DNA of 39,798 bases from Thermoleophilia bacterium (GCA_025455865.1 JALOLS010000008.1:1-39798), one strand, 5' to 3'. Counted from the first letter of the stretch, positions 1-6,636 are shown. Made by a program: numbers and translations. The notes: generated from the sequence alone by a model not told the origin.

Positions 1-79
1 CCCGAGGTCACCGATCTGCTTGCGATTCGCTCCCCGGGAGGCGGGTCTTGGTTCATGGACAGGCCCCTAGGCGGGTCGC

Positions 80-529
80 TCAGCCGCCGCCGGCGCAGCG
101 TGAGGTCAGCCAGCGCTCCAGCCCGTCGAGCGCCTCGGTGCCGAGGGTCTGGAACGTGCCGCCGAGGAACGGCCCGGCGAGCTTCAGCACGCCCTTCATG
201 CCGAGCCGGGCGGCGTAGGTCAGGCTGGTGCCGCCCCCCTCGGCGTCGGCGAAGGTGATGGTGTCCTCGGCCCACGCCTTCTGGCCCTCCCCGCGCAGCA
301 CGATGCGCTCGCCGGGCACCCAGTCGGTGACCTCGTAGGTGAAGGGCACCTCGCGGCCCCGGAAGGCGGCGATCACGTCGTAGCGGGCTCCCAGGCCCTC
401 GGTGGCCCCCTGGCGCTCGGAGCGCAGGATGCCGGGGTCCCACTCCTGCGCCAGGGCGAAGTCGCCCACCAGGGCGAAGGCGGTCGCGCGGTCGCAGGGG
501 ACCAGGATGGTGCGGCGGAAGTCGGTCAT
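80..529 (-). CDS. SRPBCC-fold (polyketide cyclase/START-like) protein
   Basis: A 149-residue protein with the layout of the SRPBCC superfamily: an N-terminal strand opening MTDFRRTILVP, helices around residues 15-35 (ATAFALVGDFALAQEWDPGI), an antiparallel sheet, and a long C-terminal helix around residues 125-143 (FQTLGTEALDGLERWL). Family members bind small hydrophobic ligands in a deep cavity; some are cyclases or START-like carriers, and this one has no signature giving its ligand. No signal peptide or membrane segment, so probably cytoplasmic. The ATG is preceded on the minus strand by TACCAT ending 8 bases upstream, which suggests a leaderless transcript and supports this start. It is divergent from the RsbW-like gene at 709. 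The family is fairly sure; the substrate is unknown. Confidence 0.88.
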   Translation of the reverse strand: MTDFRRTILVPCDRATAFALVGDFALAQEWDPGILRSERQGATEGLGARYDVIAAFRGREVPFTYEVTDWVPGERIVLRGEGQKAWAEDTITFADAEGGGTSLTYAARLGMKGVLKLAGPFLGGTFQTLGTEALDGLERWLTSRCAGGG

Positions 530-537
530 GGCCGCCG

Positions 538-543
538 ATGGTA
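538..543 (-). promoter_or_regulatory. -10 element for the SRPBCC gene (leaderless)
   Basis: The minus strand reads TACCAT with 8 bases to the ATG at 529. There is no Shine-Dalgarno, so the transcript probably begins at or next to the start codon. Confidence 0.4.
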
Positions 544-708
544 CGGGGCGGCCCGGCGGCCGCCGCCGGGAACGGACCCGGTCGGCGGGATCGGTGAGGC
601 CCCGGCCCGCCCGTTGCCCTTGTGCCCGGCGGGGTGATCTGGAGAATAGAAAGACAGGTCTGTATCGTCTGGCCGACGAGGTGGCCGGCGACGGGGAAAG
701 GGCCCTCG

Positions 709-1167
709 ATGAGTGGGTGCGCCACGCTTCAGCCGCGGGTGCCGGACGGACGGGAGGTCGGTCTGTCCATGCTCCTGGCCGGTGACCGGGGCGCGGCCCG
801 GCTCGCCCGGGAGGCGGTGGGCGCGCTGCCGATCGACGCCTCGATGCGCCACGACGTGGCCCTGGTGGTCAGCGAGCTGGTCGACAACGCGGTGCGCCAC
901 TCGGGGACCGGGCCGGGAGGCCGGGTCGGCCTCCGGGTGAGCGGCGAGGCGGCCAGCCTGCGGGTCGAGGTCCGCGACGCCGGCCGGGGACGGCCGGAGC
1001 CCCGCGAGGTCTCCTCGGCCGCCTCGGGTGGCCGCGGGCTGCTCGTGGTCTCCGGGATCGCGCGGCGGTGGGGCGTGGTCGCCGAGCCCCACGGCACGGT
1101 GGTGTGGGCCGACCTCGAGGGCGACGGGCATTCCGGCGAGATGCGAGCGGAGGGGGGCGGGCGGTGA
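709..1167 (+). CDS. RsbW-like ATP-binding protein (GHKL anti-sigma kinase type)
   Basis: A 152-residue HATPase_c (GHKL) domain of the anti-sigma-factor serine kinase type. The N-box is visible as SELVDNAVRHSG, the G1 box as VEVRDAGRG and the G2 region as GGRGLLVVSGIARRWGV. Family members bind ATP and either hold a sigma factor inactive or phosphorylate a STAS-domain antagonist. No STAS protein or phosphatase is encoded nearby. I chose the ATG at 709, which follows a GGGGAAAG motif; an ATG at 622 adds an unconserved N-terminus. Its stop overlaps the next gene's GTG (GTGA), so it heads a translationally coupled set running to 2418. The fold is secure; the partner is unknown. Confidence 0.85.
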   Translation: MSGCATLQPRVPDGREVGLSMLLAGDRGAARLAREAVGALPIDASMRHDVALVVSELVDNAVRHSGTGPGGRVGLRVSGEAASLRVEVRDAGRGRPEPREVSSAASGGRGLLVVSGIARRWGVVAEPHGTVVWADLEGDGHSGEMRAEGGGR

Positions 1168-1352
1168 GGCAGGGGATGCGGCTGGTTCCGGTGGAGGGGG
1201 TCACGGCTGACGCCCTGGAGGTCATCGTCGCGGCGCTGCGCGCCCGGGAGCCCGGGAGCCCGGTGGCGTCGGTGCTGGCCGACCTGGTGCGCGACTGGGA
1301 CGAGAGCGACATGCGGGTGCTGGAGTCCCTGGACCTGGGCGAGGCCGCATGA
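1164..1352 (+). CDS. small acidic protein of unknown function
   Basis: A 62-residue protein starting at a GTG that overlaps the stop of the upstream RsbW-like gene by 4 bases; an in-frame ATG lies at 1176. A purine-rich GGAGGGGGGCGGG stretch just upstream is a good ribosome-binding site. The sequence looks like one or two helices (residues 12-40) with an acidic C-terminal part rich in Asp, Glu and Leu. It ends by overlapping the ATG of the following gene by 4 bases. I do not recognise a family. Its place right behind an anti-sigma-type kinase makes a small regulatory partner possible, but that rests on position alone. Confidence 0.65.
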   Translation: MRQGMRLVPVEGVTADALEVIVAALRAREPGSPVASVLADLVRDWDESDMRVLESLDLGEAA

Positions 1353-2185
1353 CCCCCCCGACGGCGCTCGCGCCCGCCTCCCCGGGCGGGGGGCAGGCGC
1401 GGCATCGCTGGGAGGCCGCCGGATCCGGGGTCGGGCGGCTCGCCCTGGCGCTCCTGGCCCGCGAGGTCGGCAGGCGGATCGGTGACGGCCGGCCGGACGC
1501 GGGGATCGCCGTCGACCGCCTCGGGGCCCTGCTCGAGGCCGACGAGGCCGGCCGGGCCGCCCTCGAGACCGCCGTGCTGGCATCCGAGGGCCGGCTCTCG
1601 GACTGGGAACGGGCCTGCCGGGAGCCCCCATCGCCGCGGGAGGCCCGCATCGCCCGCATGCACGAGGTCCGGGACGCGGTCGGGCGCCTGGTGCTCGGCG
1701 GCGGGCTCCAGCCCGACGGTCCCGGGCGGGTGTGCCTGCCCTGCTTCGGCCCGGCCACCCTGCGGGCGCTCGCGCGCGCCGAGGATCCCGACGGCGCGGA
1801 GCGCCGCTGGGCGCGGGCGCTCCTGGCCGCGCCGGCCGCGGTCCTCGGCACGGCGGCGCCGGCCGGGATCGCGGGCACGGGCCCCGACCCCGACCTCGAC
1901 GAGCTGGCCCAGACGATGCATCGCCTCGGGGCGGTGCGCCAGGATCTGCGTGACGCGATGCTCGGGGCCGAGGCCCGCGCCGCATGGGCCGCCCAGCGCG
2001 GCCAGGTCCCCGAGGCGGCCGCGCTCACCCGTGAGGCGGAGCGCGCCGCGGCGGACCTCGCCCGGGTCGACGCGGCCCTCGACGAGGCCTGGGCCGTCGG
2101 GGTCTCGGCCGCGCACCTGGTGGAGGCCGTCGGGCACACTCCGCGGCCGTGGCCGCGGTCATCCTCATCGTGCTGGTCGTGCTGA
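1349..2185 (+). CDS. helical protein of unknown function
   Basis: A 278-residue protein whose ATG overlaps the stop of the small upstream gene (ATGA). It is Ala/Arg/Glu/Asp-rich and looks mostly alpha-helical, with amphipathic stretches at about residues 35-85 and 185-260 that could form coiled coils. A CLPCF motif near residue 131 holds the only close cysteine pair. There is no signal peptide, membrane segment or recognisable catalytic motif. The last dozen residues (PRPWPRSSSSCWSC) overlap the next gene and may be of little importance. The coupling to an RsbW-like ATPase suggests a shared regulatory role. No family recognised. Confidence 0.65.
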   Translation: MTPPTALAPASPGGGQARHRWEAAGSGVGRLALALLAREVGRRIGDGRPDAGIAVDRLGALLEADEAGRAALETAVLASEGRLSDWERACREPPSPREARIARMHEVRDAVGRLVLGGGLQPDGPGRVCLPCFGPATLRALARAEDPDGAERRWARALLAAPAAVLGTAAPAGIAGTGPDPDLDELAQTMHRLGAVRQDLRDAMLGAEARAAWAAQRGQVPEAAALTREAERAAADLARVDAALDEAWAVGVSAAHLVEAVGHTPRPWPRSSSSCWSC

Positions 2186-2418
2186 ACGCCTGGTCGTTCG
2201 CGCTGTTCGGCATCGACAAGCGCCGGGCCCGCGAGGGTGGCCGGCGGATCAGCGAGCGCGCCCTGATCGCCTCGGGGGCGGTCTCCGGCACCGTGGGTGC
2301 GTGGGCGGGCGTCCGCGTGTTCCGCCACAAGACCCGCAAGCCGTCGTTCCTCGCGCGCCTCGCCCTGGCGAGCGCCGCCGACGCCGCCCTGGTCGCGCTG
2401 CTCATCCTCGCGCGGTGA
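2149..2418 (+). CDS. DUF1294 family small membrane protein
   Basis: An 89-residue protein with two hydrophobic segments (residues 1-17 and about 66-88) around a conserved basic core. It carries the DUF1294 hallmarks: FALFGIDKRRA, then RRISE, then GAVSGTVGAWAGVRVFRHKTRKPSF. Family function is not established; some relatives are fused to cold-shock domains. The GTG start lies 37 bases inside the previous gene, so the four genes from 709 form one overlapping set. A hairpin follows the stop immediately. Confidence 0.85.
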   Translation: MAAVILIVLVVLNAWSFALFGIDKRRAREGGRRISERALIASGAVSGTVGAWAGVRVFRHKTRKPSFLARLALASAADAALVALLILAR

Positions 2419-2420
2419 CC

Positions 2421-2446
2421 GCCGGGCCACGACCGCGCGGCCCGGC
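2421..2446. terminator. hairpin between convergent genes
   Basis: GCCGGGCC (2421-2428) is the exact reverse complement of GGCCCGGC (2439-2446), with a 10-base loop. It sits 3 bases after the DUF1294 stop and before the convergent zinc-ribbon gene. There is no T-tract, as is usual at this GC content. A bidirectional terminator is the simplest reading. Confidence 0.45.
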
Positions 2447-2473
2447 CCGGCGCCCGCGTGGCGGGTCGACGCT

Positions 2474-2725
2474 CTAGCCGACCTCGACGCCGGTGTACTC
2501 ATCCCGGTCGTCGCGCATCTTCTGCAGGTGCTCGCCCTGGAAGAACATCATGAGGTTGCCGCAGTCGTAACAGGCGCGGCCGTAGTAGGCGTTGAAGGTG
2601 GGCAGCCAGCCCATGAACTTCTTCCTGCGCGGCTCGAAGCGGAGTTGCACCCCGCCGTCGCGCGCCGCGAGCGGGGTCAGGTCGCTGCCCCCGCAGGCCG
2701 AGCAGTGCAGGGCCGGATCGCTCAT
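2474..2725 (-). CDS. small zinc-ribbon-like protein
   Basis: An 83-residue protein with two cysteine pairs: CSACG at residues 7-11 and CYDCG about 45 residues later, separated by RFEPRRKKFMGW and a Tyr-rich turn. This spacing fits a zinc ribbon closed by the two knuckles. The C-terminus contains FFQGEHLQKMRDDRDEY. The ATG at 2725 is preceded on the minus strand by GGGGGGAGACG, a good ribosome-binding site, so I prefer it to an upstream in-frame start at 2794. No signal peptide. Function unknown; proteins like this often accompany nucleic-acid or metal handling, but nothing here says which. Confidence 0.75.
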   Translation of the reverse strand: MSDPALHCSACGGSDLTPLAARDGGVQLRFEPRRKKFMGWLPTFNAYYGRACYDCGNLMMFFQGEHLQKMRDDRDEYTGVEVG

Positions 2726-2834
2726 CGTCTCCCCCCGTGGTCGGGCCGGCGGCACCCCCGTCGCCGGATCACCGGACGCTATCGGTCGCCCCACGGGGCC
2801 GGGCGGGGCGGGCGGCCGAGCGGCCCGGCAGTGC

Positions 2835-2840
2835 TAATCT
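2835..2840 (+). promoter_or_regulatory. -10 element of tRNA-Leu
   Basis: TAATCT lies 13 bases upstream of the mature tRNA 5' end, which would leave a short 5' leader for RNase P. No convincing -35 is visible. Confidence 0.4.
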
Positions 2841-2853
2841 CCCCGCTCGCCGC

Positions 2854-2937
2854 GCGGATGTGGCGGAACTGGTAGACGCGCACGGTTCAGGTCCGTGTGG
2901 CCGAAAGGCCGTGGAGGTTCGAGTCCTCTCATCCGCA
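2854..2937 (+). tRNA. tRNA-Leu (anticodon CAG)
   Basis: A class II tRNA of 84 bases. The acceptor stem GCGGATG (2854-2860) pairs perfectly with CATCCGC (2930-2936), with A as the discriminator at 2937. The anticodon stem is CACGG/CCGTG (2881-2885 with 2893-2897) around loop TTCAGGT, giving anticodon CAG at 2888-2890. The long variable arm GGCC-GAAA-GGCC (2899-2910) is typical of leucine tRNAs, and the T loop is TTCGAGT. The 3' CCA is not encoded. It reads CUG, the dominant leucine codon in such GC-rich genomes. Confidence 0.96.
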
Positions 2938-2942
2938 TGGCC

Positions 2943-2974
2943 GCGGGCCGGTCCTCACCCGGGGGCCGGCCCGC
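2943..2974. terminator. hairpin downstream of tRNA-Leu
   Basis: GCGGGCCGG (2943-2951) pairs exactly with CCGGCCCGC (2966-2974). It begins 6 bases after the tRNA and spans the stop codon of the convergent ATPase gene, so it could end transcription from both sides. Confidence 0.5.
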
Positions 2975-3581
2975 CGCGCGTGGCGGCCTCGCGCTCGCGC
3001 CGCGCGAGCTCGGCGGTCAGCGCCCGCAGCCGGGCGTGCAGCCGGGCCCGCTCGGCCGACACCGCGCGCTCCCGCCGCGTGAGGTCGGCGATGCGGCCCT
3101 TGAGCTCGGAGTCGCCCAGCCCCGCGCCGTCGTCACCGTCGGCCGCCGGGCGCAGGAGGTGCCGGGTGCGGGCGCTCCCGGTCCACAGCTCGAACCAGAC
3201 CACGCAGCCCCGGCCGTCGTGCTCGGCCCCCCACCGGTCGGCCACCTGCTCCACCAGCCAGAGCCCCCGCCCGGTGGTCGCCTCATCCGGCGGGCGCGCC
3301 GGGGCGCGGGGCGCGAAGCCGGGCCCCGGGTCGCGCACCTCGACCCGCACCACCCCGGGGACCGCCTCGATGAGCAGGCCCACCGGCTCCCCCGCGACCA
3401 TTCCGGCGTGGCGGACGGCGTTCCCGGCGAGCTCGCCGACCAGCAGCACCAGGTCCGACCGGGCCGCGTCGGTGATCCCGGGCACCGCGTCGACCTCGGC
3501 ACGGCACGCCAGGAGCAGGCCCGGGCCGGCCGGGATCTCGCGGCGACGCACCACGCGTGGGCCGGTGGCCGGGGCGGCCAT
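2955..3581 (-). CDS. RsbW-like ATP-binding protein with C-terminal coiled coil
   Basis: A 208-residue protein with a GHKL ATPase domain of the anti-sigma type: N-box GELAGNAVRHAG, G1 VEVRDPGPGF and G2 GRGLWLVEQVADRWG. After the domain a C-terminal extension of about 55 residues (starting near DSELKGRIADLTRRERAVSA) is rich in Arg, Glu, Ala and Leu in heptad-like order and is probably a coiled coil. The ATG at 3581 is supported by TATGGT ending 6 bases upstream on the minus strand. No STAS antagonist or sigma factor is adjacent. It resembles the gene at 709 in its ATPase motifs, but that protein lacks the coiled-coil tail. Confidence 0.85.
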   Translation of the reverse strand: MAAPATGPRVVRRREIPAGPGLLLACRAEVDAVPGITDAARSDLVLLVGELAGNAVRHAGMVAGEPVGLLIEAVPGVVRVEVRDPGPGFAPRAPARPPDEATTGRGLWLVEQVADRWGAEHDGRGCVVWFELWTGSARTRHLLRPAADGDDGAGLGDSELKGRIADLTRRERAVSAERARLHARLRALTAELARREREAATRGGPAPG

Positions 3582-3587
3582 GGACGA

Positions 3588-3593
3588 ACCATA
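3588..3593 (-). promoter_or_regulatory. -10 element for the coiled-coil ATPase gene (leaderless)
   Basis: The minus strand reads TATGGT with exactly 6 bases to the ATG at 3581, and no Shine-Dalgarno. Confidence 0.5.
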
Positions 3594-3680
3594 CGTCCCC
3601 GGCGCGCGGCCGGCTCGGGTGCGGGGTGCGCGCCGGTGCCGCCGGGCTACCGTCCGGCGACACCGCAGAGGAGGCATCAC

Positions 3681-4052
3681 ATGGAGTCCCGGTCGGTCCA
3701 GATCGTCTTCCCGGAGGACACCAACCACATGGGCACGCTGTTCGGCGGGACCCTCATGGCCTGGATGGATCGCGCGGCCTACCTGGCCGCCGCCCGCCGG
3801 GCGCACGGGGACGTGGTGACCGCGGCGGTCGAGCGGCTCGAGTTCCGGGTGGCGATCCACCAGGGTGAGTGGGTTGAGCTGGTGGCCCGGGTGGAGGAGG
3901 TGGGCCGGACCTCGCTGCGCGTCCTGGTCGAGGCGTTCCGGGAGGACCCGGTGCGCGGCGACCGGAGCCTGTGCACCACCGGGCGCTTCACCATGGTGGC
4001 GCTCGGCGCCGACGGCCAGCCGCGCGAGGTGGGCCCGGCCGAGCCCGCCTGA
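3681..4052 (+). CDS. acyl-CoA thioesterase, hotdog fold
   Basis: A 123-residue single hotdog domain of the YciA/BFIT-type acyl-CoA thioesterase family, which hydrolyses acyl-CoA to free acid and CoA. The family signature is plain: FPEDTNHMGTLFGGTLMAWMDRAAYLAAAR, with catalytic-region Asn/His near residues 14-16 and the GG-x-L-x-x-WMD helix. The second half has VELVARVEEVGRTSLRV and ends in the typical CTTGRFTMVAL. ATG at 3681 follows a GAGGAG ribosome-binding site about 6 bases upstream. A paralogue with the same architecture lies at 22516. The substrate chain length cannot be read from the sequence. Confidence 0.93.
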   Translation: MESRSVQIVFPEDTNHMGTLFGGTLMAWMDRAAYLAAARRAHGDVVTAAVERLEFRVAIHQGEWVELVARVEEVGRTSLRVLVEAFREDPVRGDRSLCTTGRFTMVALGADGQPREVGPAEPA

Positions 4053-4053
4053 G

Positions 4054-4353
4054 CTACCCGAGCGGCCGGCCGGCCCGCCGGCCCAGGCGCCCGAGCGCCA
4101 CGCGCCGCACCAGGGCGAGCAGCGCCATGCCGCCCATGCGCATGACCGGCCGGCTGCGGAGCACCAGCCCGAGCACGACCGCGCCGATGAGCGTGGCCAG
4201 GAGGGCGCCGCCGATGCTGGCGTCGAGGGGGCCGAGGCCCGCGACGGCGTAGGTGACCAGCCCGATCACCGCGCCGAGCGCCGCACCGACCAGCATGAGG
4301 GTGCGTCGCACGATGCCGAGGCCGGGGACGGGGAGGGGCACGCGGGGGCTCAT
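4054..4353 (-). CDS. small membrane protein of unknown function
   Basis: A 99-residue protein with hydrophobic segments at about residues 17-40 (TLMLVGAALGAVIGLVTYAV) and 45-66 (SIGGALLATLIGAVVLGLVL), followed by a basic tail rich in Arg. It has the look of a two-span inner-membrane protein with the tail in the cytoplasm. Its ATG overlaps the stop of the TetR gene upstream by 4 bases, so it is co-transcribed and coupled with that regulator. The stop lies one base from the convergent thioesterase stop. No family recognised. Confidence 0.7.
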   Translation of the reverse strand: MSPRVPLPVPGLGIVRRTLMLVGAALGAVIGLVTYAVAGLGPLDASIGGALLATLIGAVVLGLVLRSRPVMRMGGMALLALVRRVALGRLGRRAGRPLG

Positions 4354-4985
4354 GGCCCCATGGTGCCCGATGGGGGTGGGCCGCAGGCCAGCACCCGGTC
4401 CACCAGCGCATCGAGTGCGCCGGTGAGGTCCTCGGCGCGCACGCCCCGCTCCTCGACCAGGTGCCCGACCAGGTCCGCGGCGAGCGGCGCGAGCACCAGG
4501 TCGGGCAGGAGCCCGGGGTCCGCACCGAGCCCCTCGCGCAGGAGCACGGCCACGTGCAGGCGCTGGCCGGCGTACACCTGGGTGCGGTAGCGGGCGCCCG
4601 CGGTGGCGTTCTCGGCCACCACCATCAGCCGCAGGTTGGCGACCACCATGCCCGCCAGCGCGCCCAGGAAGGCGCGCAGGCGCGCGTCCGGGGGTGCGCC
4701 GGGCCCGAGCGGCGGCGGACCGCGCAGCACCTGCTCCTGGATCTCGCGCTCGCGGGCGTCGAGCACCGCGAGCGCCAGCCCCGCGCGATCGCCGAAGCGC
4801 CGGTAGATCGTCCCCTTGCCCACCCCGGCCACGCGGGCCACCTCGTCCAGGGTCACCTCGGTGGGGCAGCGCTCGGCGAACAGCCGCTCGGCGGCCTCGA
4901 GCACGCGGCGCCGGTTGCGCGCGGCGTCGGCACGTTCGGTGACCGCGGTGGCGGCGGGGTCGGTGGGGGTGAACCGGAGGGCCAT
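4350..4985 (-). CDS. TetR family transcriptional repressor
   Basis: A 211-residue TetR protein. The N-terminal DNA-binding domain covers about residues 22-70, with RRRVLEAAERLFAE leading into the helix-turn-helix LDEVARVAGVGKGTIYRRFG. The rest is the helical ligand-binding and dimer domain, which is not conserved enough to give the ligand. I start it at the ATG at 4985; earlier in-frame codons run into the operator region. Three GGAC-N4-GTCC dyads lie between this gene and the divergent YceI gene, and one of them covers its own -10. It therefore probably represses both itself and the YceI/FMN-reductase pair. It is followed by a coupled small membrane protein. Confidence 0.92.
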   Translation of the reverse strand: MALRFTPTDPAATAVTERADAARNRRRVLEAAERLFAERCPTEVTLDEVARVAGVGKGTIYRRFGDRAGLALAVLDAREREIQEQVLRGPPPLGPGAPPDARLRAFLGALAGMVVANLRLMVVAENATAGARYRTQVYAGQRLHVAVLLREGLGADPGLLPDLVLAPLAADLVGHLVEERGVRAEDLTGALDALVDRVLACGPPPSGTMGP

Positions 4986-5014
4986 TGACAAAGCGGACTG
5001 TAGTCCGTTACGGT
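4985..5014 (+). promoter_or_regulatory. promoter of the YceI operon with operator in the spacer
   Basis: TTGACA (4985-4990), an 18-base spacer and TACGGT (5009-5014) form a good promoter towards the YceI gene. The dyad at 4994-5007 fills the spacer, a classical repression geometry. Confidence 0.6.
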
Positions 5015-5057
5015 GCCCGCAGCAAATCGGACTGCAGTCCGAATGGACCTGAGTCCG
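4994..5057. promoter_or_regulatory. TetR operator cluster: three GGAC-N4-GTCC dyads
   Basis: Three copies of GGAC-N4-GTCC lie between the divergent TetR and YceI genes, at 4995-5006 (centre TGTA), 5029-5040 (centre TGCA) and 5045-5056 (centre CTGA). The middle copy extends to a perfect 16-base palindrome, TCGGACTGCAGTCCGA, at 5027-5042. The first overlaps both promoters; the other two lie in the YceI 5' leader. The dyad centres are 34 and 16 bases apart. Binding by the adjacent TetR protein is inferred from position and symmetry. Confidence 0.7.
4997..5025 (-). promoter_or_regulatory. TetR gene promoter
   Basis: On the minus strand TTGCTG (5025-5020), a 17-base spacer and TACAGT (5002-4997) face the TetR gene. 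The -10 lies inside the first operator dyad, so autorepression is likely. Confidence 0.5.
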
Positions 5058-5076
5058 TATAACGAGAGGAACGACG

Positions 5077-5634
5077 ATGACCACCAGCACCCTCCCGCAG
5101 GCCACCCTGGTCCCCACCGGCACCTGGGCGAGCGATCCGGTCCACTCGACCGTCGAGTTCTCCGCGCGGCACATGGCCGTCTCGACCTACCGCGGCGCGC
5201 TGCCGAAGTTCGAGCTCGCCCTCACCGGTGGTCCCGAGCCCCGCCTGGAGGGCCGCGCCCCGGTCGCCCCGGTCACCACCGAGGACGCCAACCTGACCGG
5301 CCACCTGCTCTCGCCGGACTTCCTCGACGCCGAGCGCCACCCCGAGGTGCGGTTCACCTCGACCAGGGTCGTCCTCGAGCCCGGGGAGACGTTCGTCGCC
5401 GAGGGCGAGCTGACCATGAAGGGCGTGACCCTCCCGGTCACGTTCCGCGGCACGCTGGCCGGCCCGGTGGACGACCCCTGGGGCGGGGCGCGCATGGGCC
5501 TCGACATCGAGGCGAAGGTGGACCGGCGCGACTTCGGCATGGACTGGAGCCTCGACCTCCCGGGCGGCGGCCTCGTCCTCGGATACCAGGTGCGCCTGCA
5601 GGCCCACGTCGAGCTGATCCGCCAGGCGGGCTGA
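5077..5634 (+). CDS. YceI family protein (lipocalin-like isoprenoid-binding fold)
   Basis: A 185-residue YceI-domain protein. It starts the family way, with GTWASDPVHSTVEFSARHM near residue 15, and keeps LTGHLLSPDFLDAERHPEVRFTST, the LTMKGVTLPVTF strand and the closing DRRDFGMDW segment. YceI proteins form an extended lipocalin-like barrel that binds long polyisoprenoid or fatty molecules. There is no signal peptide, so this is the cytoplasmic type. ATG at 5077 follows a GAGAGGAACG ribosome-binding site. It is transcribed away from the TetR gene behind an operator-covered promoter, and the FMN reductase follows after 4 bases. The pair is probably a TetR-controlled response to a lipophilic or redox-active compound. 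Confidence 0.94.
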   Translation: MTTSTLPQATLVPTGTWASDPVHSTVEFSARHMAVSTYRGALPKFELALTGGPEPRLEGRAPVAPVTTEDANLTGHLLSPDFLDAERHPEVRFTSTRVVLEPGETFVAEGELTMKGVTLPVTFRGTLAGPVDDPWGGARMGLDIEAKVDRRDFGMDWSLDLPGGGLVLGYQVRLQAHVELIRQAG

Positions 5635-5638
5635 GGCC

Positions 5639-6193
5639 ATGGAGATCCTCGGCATCGTCGGGAGCCTGAGATCCGGCGCCCACAACGAGGCCCTCATGGG
5701 GGCGGCCGCGCTGGCCGTCCCCGAGGGGGCCGGGATCATCCGGCTGGACGGCCTGCGTGACCTGCCGTACTACGACGAGGACCAGGACACCGACTCGCCG
5801 CCGCCGGCGGTCGTGCGCCTGCGTGCCCGGATCGCGGCCGCCGACGCGCTGCTGATCGCCACCCCGGAGTACAACGGGTCGATCCCCGGAGTGGTCAAGA
5901 ACGCGGTCGACTGGGCCAGCCGGCCGTTCCCGGGGTCGAGCCTGCGCGGACGCAGCGTGGCGGTCATCGGGGCGAGCACGAGCCGCTTCGGCGGGGTGTG
6001 GGCGCATGCGGAACTGCGCAAGGTGCTCGGCCTCGCGGGCGCCCGGGTGGTGGCGTCGGGCATCGCGGTGCCGCACGCCGACCGGGCGTTCGCGGCCGAC
6101 GGGCGCCTGGCCGATCCCGAGCAGCAGGAGGCGCTCGCGGCGGTGCTCGCGGACCTCGTGGCGAGCGCGCGCGGGGTGCTCCAGCCCGTGTGA
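5639..6193 (+). CDS. NAD(P)H-dependent FMN reductase (flavodoxin-like)
   Basis: A 184-residue NADPH-dependent FMN reductase of the ChrR/ArsH-like superfamily; these reduce FMN, quinones or oxidised metals with NAD(P)H. The flavin-phosphate loop is GIVGSLRSGAHN at residues 5-16, and the flavin-binding TPEYNGSIPGVVKNAVDW motif lies near residues 78-95, followed by VAVIGAS. It begins 4 bases after the YceI stop and so shares its operon and TetR control. No signal peptide; cytoplasmic. The physiological electron acceptor is not evident. Confidence 0.93.
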   Translation: MEILGIVGSLRSGAHNEALMGAAALAVPEGAGIIRLDGLRDLPYYDEDQDTDSPPPAVVRLRARIAAADALLIATPEYNGSIPGVVKNAVDWASRPFPGSSLRGRSVAVIGASTSRFGGVWAHAELRKVLGLAGARVVASGIAVPHADRAFAADGRLADPEQQEALAAVLADLVASARGVLQPV

Positions 6194-6221
6194 GGGGCGC
6201 CTCGACCGCGCCGGCCCATCG

Positions 6222-6253
6222 CCGGCGGGTCCCGCGGCCACCCGGCCCGCCGG
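6222..6253. terminator. hairpin after the YceI/FMN-reductase operon
   Basis: CCGGCGGG (6222-6229) pairs exactly with CCCGCCGG (6246-6253) across a 16-base loop, 28 bases after the reductase stop and 20 bases before the next start. It probably ends the operon. Confidence 0.45.
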
Positions 6254-6273
6254 GAGTGTGCGACCCTGAGGAC

Positions 6274-6636
6274 ATGACCCGGGACCCGGCCGCCGATCGC
6301 GCCGAGGACGCGCTCGCCCCGCTCGGGCCGGTGCACGCCCGGGCCATGTTCGGCGGGCACGGGGTCTTCGTGGACGACGCGATGGTCGGCCTGCTGGCCG
6401 ACGGCGTCCTGTACCTCAAGGTCGACGACCGGACCCGCCCGCGCTTCGAGGCCGCCGGTCTCGAGGCCTTCGTCTTCGCCGGGGGGCGGACGGGTCCGAT
6501 GCGGATGAGCTTCCACCGGGCGCCGGAGCCGCTGGAGGACTGGGAGTCGCTCAGGCCCTGGGCCGAGGCGGCCCTGGAGGCGGCGTCGCGGGCCCGCGAG
6601 GCCCGCCGGCGCCGGGTCAGGCGCCCGCCGGCCTGA
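6274..6636 (+). CDS. TfoX/Sxy N-terminal domain protein
   Basis: A 120-residue protein with the TfoX N-terminal domain: the ARAMFGGHGVFVDDAMVGLLADGVLYLKVD stretch at about residues 23-52 is the family signature, and MRMSFHRAPEPLEDWESLRPWAEAA closes the domain. In gamma-proteobacteria Sxy/TfoX acts with CRP in competence, but stand-alone N-terminal-domain proteins are widespread and have no proven role. The C-terminus is a basic Arg-rich tail. ATG at 6274 follows CTGAGGAC. The last 20 bases overlap the convergent metallophosphatase gene. Confidence 0.88.
   Translation: MTRDPAADRAEDALAPLGPVHARAMFGGHGVFVDDAMVGLLADGVLYLKVDDRTRPRFEAAGLEAFVFAGGRTGPMRMSFHRAPEPLEDWESLRPWAEAALEAASRAREARRRRVRRPPA

Noticed and set aside
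1-79. The first bases as part of a gene
   Set aside because: No open frame with supportable features crosses this short stretch; it may lie beyond the end of the SRPBCC gene.
5077-6193. The YceI/FMN-reductase pair as a CRISPR- or restriction-linked defence operon
   Set aside because: Both proteins are ordinary stress or redox families; only the operator arrangement stands out.
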